Shown: positions 1-7,997 of the stretch, one piece after another
How the letters are laid out: each line of letters begins with the position of its first letter
Numbering within the stretch: the first letter of the stretch is position 1
Source: Chara braunii
Taxonomy: Eukaryota; Streptophyta; Charophyceae; Charales; Characeae
DNA length: 23,240 nucleotides
Direction of reading: 5' to 3'
NCBI GenBank assembly: GCA_003427395.1
Contig: BFEA01000001.1
Span: forward strand, 5,146,674 to 5,169,913
The notes under the pieces: generated by a model
Told to the model about the DNA's origin: nothing
What the model saw: the letters and a program-made list of their open reading frames with translations, nothing else
Databases searched by the model: none
Position numbers and translations under genes: made by a program

Positions 1-729
1 TGGGATGAGCAGTTGCCTCTCATCGCCAGCCTGTACAACAATGCTGTCCACAGCAGTACCGGCGTTAGTCCTAATCAACTTCACTTGGGATGGAAGCCTA
101 GATCAGCATTAGACTTCCTCCTACTTAAAAACCAACCCGCCGCAACTCCAGGCACACTTGAGTACGGTGTGCAGTATGAGAAGTTGTTGCAAGAAGCTGT
201 CGAGCACATGAAGAAGCAAGCACTGATTGCTTATGAGAATCAACACCGTAGACAATCCACATTTCAGGTAGGGGAACGTGTCTGGGTCAAGGCTAGTGAG
301 TTAGGACAGGAATTCGGAATCTCTCGCAAACTAATGCCTCAGTACTTTGGTCCCTAAGAAGTCATGGATATAGTGGGAGATGAGATGGATGGTCCCACAT
401 ATGTCATTCGTGTCCCTGGACACCTACGCACTCACCCAGTCTTTCATGCCTCAAAGCTTGCACCTTTCGCTGAGACAGATCAATTCCCTTCCAGGAGATC
501 GATGCTGCCCCCAACCATGGATGGTCAAGTGGACATCGACGACATAGTGGATCACAGGGATATGCCTGTTCCGAAGCCGCTGGGTCGAGGAAGACCTCCT
601 AAACCCAAGAGAGAGTANCGCGTCAGATTCAGGCATCATACGGATCCAAAAGAAGATCGGTGGTTTACCAGAGAGGAAGTGATTGAAACAGCTCCTCAGG
701 TGGTGGCAGAATATGAGAGATTGCTATGA
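1..729 (+). pseudogene. Ty3/gypsy pol 3' end: integrase C-terminus and chromodomain-like tail
   Basis: This is the last part of a retrotransposon polyprotein, cut by the window edge. The reading frame enters at base 1 and holds the end of the integrase core (LYNNAVHSSTGVSP, typical of Ty3/gypsy integrases), a Lys/Glu-rich linker, then the GPY/F module (MPQYFGP...EVMDIV). At 355-357 a TAA stop sits exactly where the Tyr/Phe of GPY/F should be. The same frame continues to 729 with a basic RGRPPKPKRE stretch and a chromodomain-like end (RVRFRHHTDPKEDRWF...APQVVAEYERLL), which in chromoviruses directs insertion to chosen chromatin. Codon 616-618 reads TAN: Tyr if the N is C or T, stop if A or G. 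Family assignment is firm; activity is excluded by the stop and the missing remainder. Confidence 0.9.
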
Positions 730-787
730 GAGATTGCTGAAAGGGAAGGCACCTGCGAAGTAAGCATCTCAGCGGACTTTCGAAGCT

Positions 788-800
788 AAGGGGGATGGAA
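788..800 (+). other. Polypurine tract (plus-strand primer) of the Ty3/gypsy element
   Basis: A purine-rich AAGGGGGATGGAA lies about 60 bases after the pol stop and directly before TGTGAGG, the expected position and composition of the primer for plus-strand DNA synthesis next to a 3' LTR. The call rests on position and composition only. Confidence 0.55.
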
Positions 801-1869
801 TGTGAGGATTGAGCCCTCAAGAAGGGGCCTTGCCATGCTGTACATGTTCTGGGCTAAGGCCCCAGCAAGCCTAGTGCCCGCCCTAAGTGAAGGCGGGCCA
901 GCAAATCAACAAGAGCCCTCTGTGCAAACATTTCCCGAAGTCGGGGTCCATACAGTTGCAGCACGCCAGTTGGTTGGAGTGCACCGAGTCTCGAATCTCG
1001 GCAAATGTGGAGATCCCAGGGCCTCTGAGTTAGTTAGGCCCTGGGCACTTGAACATGAGGCCGACAATGCATGCTGGGTATAGAGGCCGAAAATGCCAAA
1101 GGGAAATCGGCCCACTATCTGAATCTGGCCACAGGCCTTGATGGAAAAGGCGCAACTGCATTGCCCCGGGCCTCAACTGTATCGGGTTGGGTTCAGCCAC
1201 TGGGGCCCGGTCGCAGGCTGAAGGGAGGCCGCACACACGCAGCACTGGCATATAGGCAAGCAGGGCGAGTGGGCAGGGATCTTGGCCAATGCGAGCATTG
1301 CCGGCACGCTGCGCGAATGCGAGCTGCTGCTGCGCTGCGCTAAGAAGAGGTGCAAGGCAGGCAGGCGCTAGGCGGTAGGGCGCTGCCTGTGCACTGTGCG
1401 CTGGCGGCCATAGCCGGGCTGCATGGGGCGCAGGTGAGGTGAGGGCGAAGGTGGTTCTTCGGAGGTGAAGGGCGCTGTGTGGGTAACAAGGGAGAGTGTG
1501 GGTGAAGAGGACACNTACCTGGTGGAGGTGGAGGTCGGCATTGGTGTTGACATCATCACTCGCTGGTAGTCAAGTTGTCTGGTTGCTTTCATTGCTGTAG
1601 TTGTAGGCTTAGTCTGTAGAGTAGATAGGGCGCCTGGCGCCATTCATAAGAGAGAGCTACATTGGGTTATGCTGTTGGTGTTGCCCTGTTGGGCATGGAC
1701 ATTGACTCACAATTCTTCTGTATCATTCTCAATTGGATGATTACTCGGTTCCATTGTGCTATCTGCTCTGGCTTTGACTACTTGGACTTCAGTGTGATTT
1801 TGCATCCTGGATTTCTGTGCTTCGTCCATATTCATGTTCCTTGCACAGGCAGAAAGGAAGAATGACACA
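801..1869 (+). repeat. Probable 3' LTR of the Ty3/gypsy element, right end uncertain
   Basis: The sequence after the polypurine tract starts with TGTGAGGATT, a normal LTR start. No second LTR is in the window, so the right end cannot be fixed by comparison. TG...CA-compatible ends are seen at about 1848 (TTGCACA) and 1869 (ATGACACA). The GC-rich first half has short self-complementary GGCC-rich stretches; the second half is more T-rich. Open frames here show no recognised domain. An ambiguous base lies at 1512. The LTR identity is inferred from context. Confidence 0.4.
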
Positions 1870-2192
1870 TTCTTTAGTAAAGGGACCAAGACCTGAGCTC
1901 GTGGGATAGGGCGTAGGCCTCCTAGGGCTTAGGGTTTATGCAGGCTCTACCATGATGGGTTACAGTCCACAGTCATTGGGGGGTTCATGGTAGTAGCAGG
2001 GTCTGCCAAGGAGAAAAGTCAGAAAACAGAAAGCACCGTACTATTCTTGTTCTCCAAGCGTATCTGACGGCCTAGCAGCTGAGAGGAGCAAGGGGACAAG
2101 GCAGAACCCCAGTTAGCATTACTGACATGAGGCCAGTTAGAATCAAAGACCCCGGAGTCGGTCAAGTTTAGGGATAAGTCAGCTAGACCGAA
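1870..2192. other. Unclassified sequence
   Basis: I see no open frame with recognisable similarity, no RNA gene and no clear repeat boundary here. It lies between the probable LTR and a polyadenylated retroposon end, and is probably older repeat DNA. Confidence 0.4.
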
Positions 2193-2399
2193 TTAGGCAG
2201 GTGGTATATCCTTCCCTTGGGGAGTAATCAATGCCGTCCACTGGGGCCTTCTGACCATAATGGGGAGGAGCGTAAAGTGAGTACAAGTTGTAACTCTTTT
2301 GACTTGCCGGTGGAATAGGAATCCGACTGATGCTCCCGAGAATGGATATGTAGCCAGAACCGTAGGTCTTTTTTCTTTACAAAAAAAAAAAAAAAAAAA
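2193..2399 (+). repeat. Repeat family X, copy 1, with poly(A) end
   Basis: The reverse complement of this block aligns by eye, at very roughly 70% identity, with 12005-12200. Shared words include TATCCATTCT, GGGAGC, TTCCTATTCC, CCGGCAAGTC and GCATTGATTACTCC. In both copies the same end carries a homopolymer: A here at 2381-2399, T at 11986-12005. That makes it the polyadenylated 3' end of a retroposon, here in plus orientation. Because copy 2 sits at the 3' end of LINE-1, family X is most simply the 3' untranslated region of that LINE family, and this copy an orphan, strongly 5'-truncated insertion. Confidence 0.6.
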
Positions 2400-2795
2400 C
2401 CTTACGGTCATTGGAGCTGGCGGCACATGGTAGGCATTACTTGCCTCTCTTTGGATATCCAGGGTTGTTTGGAAAGTGACATAAGAAAAAAAGAAGTACG
2501 GTCATTGTAGCTGCATTTGGGGCAACTTTCAGTCAACAGACAGCGTTAGTGACCGTACGTTCCGTTCAGTGGAAGACCGTTGTCGAACCTCAGTTTCCAA
2601 AAATCCCTGGACATCCAAAGAGATCCAAGTAACGCCTAACATGTGCCGCCAACTCTGTCGGCCCCGTATGTAGTACTGACTTGCACTCACCTTGCGCGCC
2701 AATGCAAGCCCTGCTAAGCCCTGCTGCAAGCCCCTTCGTATTATTGTGTCTAACACGGTCTGAACAAGTCATTCGTTGATCAGTAGTTATTAGAG

Positions 2796-2888
2796 ACACC
2801 CAGCCCGTGTTGCTCCCCACGAATAGATTGGAGCATGGTTCCCCCCTCCCACTCCCCCCCCCCCAAAAAAAAAAAAAAAAAAAAAAAA
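2796..2888 (+). repeat. Repeat family Y, copy 1, with C11-A24 end
   Basis: The block has CCCGTGTTGCTCCCC followed by ACGAATAGATTGGAGCATG. The second part recurs exactly at about 21319-21337, and a related inverted copy lies at 20333-20488. It ends in C11 (2854-2864) and A24 (2865-2888). A shared body ending in poly(A) indicates a retroposon 3' end, LINE or SINE. No coding part is attached. The stretch 2400-2795 just before it shows no recognised gene. Confidence 0.6.
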
Positions 2889-2907
2889 GATCAGTATGAT
2901 TCAGTAG

Positions 2908-2980
2908 GTATTACCGTATTACACATGCATGTATCATTCAGCCACTGACAACTACTTTAATGATTTAATCTGTAATGGGG
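2908..2980. repeat. 73-bp direct duplicate, left copy, ending at adaptor
   Basis: Identical to 3009-3081. The left copy stops exactly where adaptor sequence begins and the right copy starts exactly where it ends. This arrangement is expected from a misassembled mate-pair read, not from a biological duplication. Confidence 0.85.
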
Positions 2981-3008
2981 TACACATCTAGATGTGTATA
3001 AGAGACAG
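2981..3008. other. Partial Nextera mate-pair junction adaptor (library artefact)
   Basis: The 28 bases are the last 9 bases of one mosaic end joined to a full inverted mosaic end, AGATGTGTATAAGAGACAG. This synthetic Tn5 transposase end is used in Illumina Nextera libraries. The full 38-bp version is present at 5562-5599. It should be treated as contamination, and the flanking duplicate as one locus. Confidence 0.95.
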
Positions 3009-3081
3009 GTATTACCGTATTACACATGCATGTATCATTCAGCCACTGACAACTACTTTAATGATTTAATCTGTAATGGGG
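3009..3081. repeat. 73-bp direct duplicate, right copy
   Basis: Identical to 2908-2980. This copy runs on into unique flanking sequence (GGCAGCCCGTAATATT...), so it is probably the true locus and the left copy the artefact, or the two copies are the two sides of one circularised fragment. Confidence 0.8.
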
Positions 3082-3553
3082 GCAGCCCGTAATATTATTT
3101 TAGCTGACAGGATTTGAACTATTCCACTGTTGATCATCACTTACATGCATTCACGTTTTTTGTTCTTTCTTTTCAATTCCAGGTTGTTGTAGAGGTTGGA
3201 TGCTAGACATATGACAGTCACCTTGGGTAGTCGGCCATTTGGTTATCCAGATGGTCCGTAGAGGTCCCTATTCCTTATGAGACTCCGTCCACTCCACTCT
3301 TGTTATTTTTCTCTCTGGTGCACCCCTACTCCCACAATCCTCCCTGGCAGTGTTACCACTCAGGATTATCACCCACCCATCATCTGTACGGGCATGACCT
3401 GACCAGACAGTGGTTTACATGCATGCACGTACTGTGTTCAACCACTCACCTGACAGGTACTAGCATAATCCCTAGTATAAAAATTGCTTGAAGTAAGAGG
3501 CGGGTCTCCCGTGGTCGTTGGTGGTTTTCGGAGGAGAGCCTGACATAGTGAAT
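3082..3553. other. Unclassified sequence without recognised gene
   Basis: Short open frames occur on both strands, but none shows a known domain, and no tRNA, LTR or terminal repeat is visible. Confidence 0.4.
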
Positions 3554-3863
3554 GGTACACAGCTGCTACAGGCACATAGCTGTTGATATTTCTGATCCTC
3601 AAAGGTACACACATGTAGCTGTTGACTGTTGATATTTCTGATCCTCAAAGGTGCACACATGTAGCTGTTGATAAACAGGTCATGAGTTTGAATTCCGAAG
3701 GTTACACGTATTTAGCTGTTGTCATGATAAAAATGTCGTGAGATCAAATCCTTTATCGAATGCGCATGTAGTTGTTGATCAACACATCATGACATCAATC
3801 CTGCATCGTATCCACATGCAGCTGTTTGTAAACAGGTCATGAGTTCAAATCCTGACACTCGAT
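3554..3863 (+). repeat. Tandem array, six units of about 50 bp, tRNA-promoter-like
   Basis: Units start at 3554, 3604, 3650, 3700, 3761 and 3811 (spacings 50, 46, 50, 61 and 50). The shared core is an ACACATGTAGCTGTTGAT-like segment and, in units 3 to 6, GTCATGAGTTCAAATCCTG-like sequence. The last unit has AGTTCAAATCC, which fits the pol III B-box consensus RGTTCRANTCC. TAGCTGTTGAT upstream resembles an A box but is poor. Units differ by substitutions and small indels, so this is an aged array. Whether the tRNA resemblance is descent or chance is undecided. The units are too close together and too divergent to be a CRISPR array. Confidence 0.75.
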
Positions 3864-4656
3864 AATGTCATTCCTGTTGAGGGCTTGTCAATGTTGATAG
3901 CTACATTATGTTTGTGGCCCCCTCCCCACCTCCCCTCCTCGTTCTACCTTCGCCCATGTTCTTGTGCTGCGACGAAGTCATAGCCGACCTCCGCTTTTTG
4001 GTAATAATGCCATAACTAATTATGGCTTCCATTGGATTTGGTGTGCCTATGTGCTGCTAACAGGGCAATTGACACCGAGAACGGGTAAGAGCACTCTGCG
4101 TCCATTTGCGCTGTTGGACGGAGGCGACAGCAGCAAGCAGCCATCCCGAGAGGGCAGCCCTCGTAAAGGACGACGTAAAAAGAAGGAACGGGACTAGCTG
4201 TTTGTGAAATGAGCCATCATCGTGATGCAATAGAACGCAACGAGGAAAGTTTGCCAGGCTATGAATGCTTTCTTCTGTCCGCCTCGATCAGTGAGGGAGG
4301 TCAAGTTGTGAACCGGCTGAAGCCAATCGAGATATGGAGGTATGATTGTCGCAAGAAGGAGACCCATGGTTCCGACTTGCAAGCTATGGCCACTATGCTC
4401 ATGCGACTGATGACATCATGCATCATCTTCCCGGAGACTTTACGAGAAGCAGGCGTGGTGAAGCATCTCATCAGATAAGGCACATCACGAGGAGGTGTAG
4501 ATTGCCTCAGCGGCTCTCATTGTGGCTGCTGCAGGCAATTTGGAGGCGGAGTGGAAATCGCTCCAGAACGCATACTTAAACCGCCAGTACACGGCCCCAG
4601 CCTTGCAGAAATTTGTTTTGTCGCCTACTCCAAAACTTCTGCAGCTCAGGCCCACT
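3864..4656. other. Unclassified sequence without recognised gene
   Basis: Several short overlapping open frames exist on both strands; none has a known domain. No terminal repeats or RNA genes are seen. Confidence 0.4.
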
Positions 4657-4720
4657 GGACCACAATGGTTGGCCGTGCCAGCCAAAAGAAAACAAGTGCA
4701 GCGCTGGCGGTTCGGAAAAG
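4657..4720 (+). repeat. GC-rich dispersed repeat, copy 1
   Basis: Aligns with 5275-5338 over GGACCA, TGCCAGCCAAAA and a GCGC-GGCG core. Both copies contain a small hairpin (GGTTGGC/GCCAGCC here, one mismatch). Overlapping open frames on both strands through this block are probably by-products of its GC content. Element type unknown. Confidence 0.5.
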
Positions 4721-5274
4721 CTTGGCGGGCAGTGCGGTGCCTCCAACCCTGGCTGCACTGGTGGTTGAACACTGGGTGCACGATAGTGGGTGAGAAGTCG
4801 GGGCTGCGTTAAGGCATGTCGAACAAGATAGAGAAAAGCTGCTAAACCGTGACGTGTGTATCATGAGGGGAACACATCAAAAGAGGCGGAGATATGCACC
4901 GAGAGAGGAATATTGCCTCCGATGTTTTCCTGCTCTTGCCATCAGTGCCCTTAGCACATCGAGAATCGGACTGCCAGTAGGAGCCAGGAGCCAAAGACTT
5001 TGTTGGGCCTCCCCGTAGCAGCCAAGTGGGCAGGGATAAAAAAAAAGTGAGCTTTGCCCCCAGAAAATGGGCTGTTTTTCCTTGCGCCCAGGCATGAATT
5101 CTGTGTCTGGACACACGCTCGCCTCCCTGAGGGGGTAGGACCTCCAAGAAACCTCCCGGGCAGCCCCAGCACAAAATCAGAATTTATTTTATTTTATTTT
5201 ATTTTTTGCAGTCCCAAGTTGGGAATATAAACTATACCTCATGCTCCGGATGCTGGCGGAGGCCGGGCGCTAAC
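4721..5274. other. Unclassified sequence, A/T homopolymers
   Basis: No recognised gene. Contains an A9 run near 5039 and a repeated ATTTT stretch near 5182-5206. It lies between the two GC-rich repeat copies and may belong to the same unnamed element. Confidence 0.4.
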
Positions 5275-5338
5275 GGACCAAAAAGGCTGGCGGTGCCAGC
5301 CAAAACAAAACAAAAACGCCGCGCCGGCGCTTTGGCCT
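5275..5338 (+). repeat. GC-rich dispersed repeat, copy 2
   Basis: Diverged copy of 4657-4720, with a perfect 7-bp hairpin GGCTGGC/GCCAGCC at 5285-5301. The two copies are in the same orientation about 618 bases apart, which would fit direct terminal repeats or a dispersed family. No target duplication was found. 5339-5561 beyond it shows no recognised gene. Confidence 0.5.
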
Positions 5339-5561
5339 TTGATTGGCACGCAGTTCCACTCCGCCTCGGCAAAAACAGGCGCGGAGGCAATGGTAAACCG
5401 TCTGGAAAGAAAATATCTTGTGTAGAGTTGCAAGGCAAACAACTTTTGGCCAGGGTCATCTTCAAATTCCTTACTGAATCCAAGCTTTAAAAAAAAAAAT
5501 AAAAAAAAATCAAACTTAACCCCTTTACGCCCCTTTAAGCCTCATTTATACTCCCCTCTTC

Positions 5562-5599
5562 CTGTCTCTTATACACATCTAGATGTGTATAAGAGACAG
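5562..5599. other. Complete Nextera mate-pair junction adaptor (library artefact)
   Basis: This 38-base perfect palindrome is two inverted 19-base Tn5 mosaic ends, CTGTCTCTTATACACATCT followed by AGATGTGTATAAGAGACAG. It is the circularisation junction of Nextera mate-pair libraries. Sequence on the two sides comes from opposite ends of a long fragment and is not truly adjacent. The Ty3/gypsy frame begins with the very next base, in agreement with that. Confidence 0.97.
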
Positions 5600-6577
5600 G
5601 TCCAAGTGCCAGAACGCAAAGGTTACGCAAAAGATACCTCCAAAGATGGGGGCATTTTATTCCCAGGCTTCTAGCTCGGGAAACGCGTGAGGCCAGTGGA
5701 AGTGTTAGTTGCTTCTACTCTTGGTGAAATGGGCCAGATACCCTCCCCACTTCACGAGAAGGCCAAAGCTCATGACTCCTTAGTCACCCCGCAGACTCAT
5801 CTAGACCAAACTATGCTCTGTACGTTCGATGTGTCTGATGCCTTAGAAGACTTGGAGAGTGAGTGGTCAAATAAGGACCCTCGCGAGTCTTGGGTGGCGC
5901 TAAGGAAAGGTCCTAGAGGGGAACATTTCGTGGTGGAATTGGATGTAGGAGGCCACAAATGTGGTGCCTTCATAGACATCGGATCCACGCGGAATTACAT
6001 AAGTCGCGACTGTTTGGAAAGGTTGCACCTATAGGACCGGGTACGGCACCTTAGTAGACTAGTAGCATCTACTTTGGCCAACAAGGAGCGCATGATAGTA
6101 ACAGACTATATCAAGGACGTAGTCTGTACCTTCTCCTATGGAGGATGCGAACTTAATCATAAGATTTCGTTCTTGGTTAGCGACGACTTACCATTCGACA
6201 TGTTGTTAGGCATGTACTACCTCGAAGTTGCTAAGCCCCAGTTTGATTGGGATAAGAAGGTGCTCAAGCATAAGTTGCCCGATGGCCGAACTGTCAGATT
6301 GACTAATGCTAAGCCCCAGTTTGATTGGGATAAGAAGGTGCTCAAGCATAAGTTGCCCGATGGCCGAACTGTCAGATTGACTAAGTTCAAGGCCAGTAGC
6401 ATTATAGATACCTATGGCTGCTTGTGCGCATCAACGTTCTACAATTACTATAAGCAAAACCAAGAGGAGGGTACGTACCTTGTGTATGTCTCTGAGAAGG
6501 GGAAGGCCGTTAAAACACCCCCAGAGATAGAACGCGTCGTTGCTAAGTTCCCTAATCTGTTCGAAGAGCCCACATGA
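5600..6577 (+). pseudogene. Ty3/gypsy gag tail and retropepsin-type protease
   Basis: The frame gives a short gag tail (VPERKGYAKDTSK) ended by TAG at 5672, then a pro-pol segment. The aspartic protease starts near 5930 (HFVVELDVGGHKCGAFIDIGST). Its active-site triplet reads Asp-Ile-Gly at 5975-5983, where retropepsins have DTG or DSG. The second protease landmark, LLGMYYL, follows near 6205. TAG at 6032-6034 breaks the domain and TGA at 6575-6577 separates it from the reverse transcriptase. In an active element this enzyme would process the Gag-Pol polyprotein as a dimer. The Asp-Ile-Gly change and the stops make this copy inactive. Confidence 0.88.
6229..6384 (+). repeat. Exact 78-bp in-frame tandem duplication in pro-pol
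   Basis: 6229-6306 and 6307-6384 are identical. The unit is 26 codons and begins with AKPQFDWDKKVLKHKL, just after the LLGMYYL part of the protease. Related proteins carry this segment once. Perfect identity between copies in an otherwise decayed element means a recent duplication or an assembly error. Confidence 0.95.
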
Positions 6578-7549
6578 GTTGTTGAAAGGGAAGTTGTGCA
6601 CGCTATAGAAATCATTGCAGGGAGTAAGACCCCGAAGGGAAGGATCTATAGGATGGCTCCCGCCGAGTTAGATGAACTTCGGCGACAGCTTAAGGACCTG
6701 ACAAAGAAGGGATGGATTCGGCCTAGTACTTCCCCTTACGGATCACCCGTTCTATTCGTAGCGAAGAAGGGGGGTACTTTGAGGATGTGCATTGACTATA
6801 GAGGCCTCAATGCCATCACAGTGAAGAACGCAGAGCCTCTACCTCGCATAGACGACCTATTGGATAGGGTGCAGGGATGCAAGTACTATGGTAAGATAGA
6901 CTTGAAATCCGGATATCATCAGATCGCAATAAGACCTGAGGACACACACAAGACAGCCTTTCAGACCAGATACGGTCTGTATGAGTTTGTAGTGATGCCC
7001 TTTGGTCTTTGCAATGCGCCGGGTACATTCCAGCACGCTATGAATCGGATCTTCCATGACCTTTTAGATAAGTTTGTCGTGGTATACCTTGACGACATTC
7101 GAATCTTTAGCAAGTCTGCCGAGGAGCATGCAAAGCACGTTGAGACTATACTCTCACTCCTGCGACAACACAAGTATAAGGTCAACTTAGAGAAGTGTGA
7201 GTTCGGTCGCACTAAGATACTATACTTGGGTCATGAAGTATCCGCGGAAGGGATTAGGCCGGAGGATGCGAAGGTGGCTAGTATTCGAGACTGGCCACGA
7301 CCTCAGACTGTCACTGAGGTCAGATCTTTCTTAGGAATGTGCGGCTACTATAGGAACTTCGTAAAGAACTATTCTACAGTCGCCTCTCCTTTGAATAATC
7401 TAACTCGACTTGACACGCCGTGGGACTGGAGTGATGAGTGCGAGGGTGCTTTCAAGAGATTGAAGCATGCACTCATGAATCATGAGGTTCTTATGGTTCC
7501 CGATCCTCAGAAGCCATTCATAGTGACCACTGACGCAAGCCAATACGGC
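6578..7549 (+). pseudogene. Ty3/gypsy reverse transcriptase domain
   Basis: This is the best preserved segment: about 320 codons with no internal stop. In order it shows the pre-RT RxxR region, MCIDYRGLNAITVKN, KIDLKSGYHQI (first catalytic Asp), MPFGLCNAPGTFQ, and the catalytic YLDD at 7085-7096 followed by IRIFSK, where ILIFS is usual. After these come LGHEVSAEGI, FLGMCGYYRNF and the start of RNase H (IVTTDASQYG). The enzyme copies element RNA into DNA in cytoplasmic particles. All catalytic Asp residues are present, but the frame is cut at RNase H and lacks an intact upstream start. Expression by itself is unlikely. Confidence 0.93.
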
Positions 7550-7733
7550 NATCTAGCCTTGGGCACTGGGCCCGTGTTCCGAAAAAAGAAAAGAAAGAAT
7601 GTTCTCAAACTTGTATTCGGGACATCCGTACAAATTGGAACGATAAAAAGGCTGAAGAATGGCATGGCCCCAGAACAAGGATGACACACATAAATCGACC
7701 CATGGTTCCCCCCCCCCCCCCCAAAAAAAAAAA
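7550..7733 (+). repeat. Junction sequence ending in C15-A11
   Basis: After the ambiguous base at 7550 the sequence no longer resembles pol. It has CACTGGGCCCGTGTTCC followed by an A-rich stretch (7583-7597), similar in wording to family Y. It ends in CATGGTTC plus C15 (7708-7722) and A11 (7723-7733), like the C11-A24 end at 2835-2888. This is probably one or two retroposon 3' ends. The N suggests a contig or read join at the boundary. Confidence 0.45.
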
Positions 7734-7832
7734 GGAATCCAAAAAATTAGAAGTCAAAGAAATTGGTGAACAATCACGAACAAGGACAACAACAACAATA
7801 ACAACAAAAGAGTACAAACCAAATGCCTCAAT

Positions 7833-7997
7833 TTAGATCAATTGACATTTCTTTTTTTGTCTTGTTTTTGTTTCCAAATTGTTATGTGTAGATGCAAGTT
7901 CTCCAAATTTACGACCAGCCATATCTAAAGTAATCTGTAAACCAACGAAATATTTTCCGTTATAATATTGTGCATAGTAACCGACAAATTTAGGCAC
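7833..7997 (-). pseudogene. rps19: Ribosomal protein S19 C-terminal fragment, organelle (mitochondrial) type
   Basis: The minus-strand open frame 8057-7833 encodes 74 residues. Residues 21 to about 60 (7997-7878) match the C-terminal half of small-subunit protein S19: VPKFVGYYAQYYNGKYFVGL, then QITLDMAGRKFGELASTHN, against the family pattern P-x-FVG...YNGK-x-F...ITE-x-MVGHKFGEFA-x-T. It resembles streptophyte mitochondrial S19 more than the plastid form; this comparison is from memory. Family residues are altered (GHKFGEFASTR is read as GRKFGELASTH). The N-terminal half is replaced by repeat X3, so residues 1-20 are not S19. The surrounding 7734-7997 is distinctly AT-rich. Most likely a nuclear insertion of mitochondrial DNA; a decayed nuclear copy is possible. 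Confidence 0.72.

Larger units (their letters stand above)
5600..7549 (+). mobile_element. Ty3/gypsy retrotransposon fragment: gag tail, protease, reverse transcriptase
   Basis: One reading frame runs from 5600 to 7549 with only three stops (5672-5674 TAG, 6032-6034 TAG, 6575-6577 TGA) and no frameshift. The left end is an adaptor junction, not a biological terminus. The right end is abrupt: after the YG of the RNase H start (TTDASQYG) an ambiguous base at 7550 is followed by unrelated sequence. LTRs, RNase H and integrase are absent. The integrase at 1-729 cannot be the missing part of this copy because it lies upstream. Two of the three stops (TAG) are one C-to-T step from CAG Gln, and TGA is one step from CGA, consistent with deamination decay. 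Confidence 0.92.

Noticed and set aside
1927-1940. Telomere-like TTAGGGTTTA
   Set aside because: A single copy, not an array.
3554-3863. CRISPR array
   Set aside because: Units are degenerate and adjacent without unique spacers of constant length, and the context is eukaryotic.
4522-4864. Cluster of overlapping open frames on both strands suggesting a small gene
   Set aside because: Frames overlap in five readings through a GC-rich repeat, no domain, no splice or polyadenylation evidence.
5562-5599. Natural palindrome or Tn5/IS50 insertion
   Set aside because: Matches the synthetic 19-base mosaic end exactly, back to back, with no transposon body; a library adaptor is the direct explanation.
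1-7549. One complete Ty3/gypsy element made of the two pol parts
   Set aside because: Order is wrong (integrase and 3' LTR lie upstream of protease and RT on the same strand) and an adaptor junction separates them; they are two fragments.
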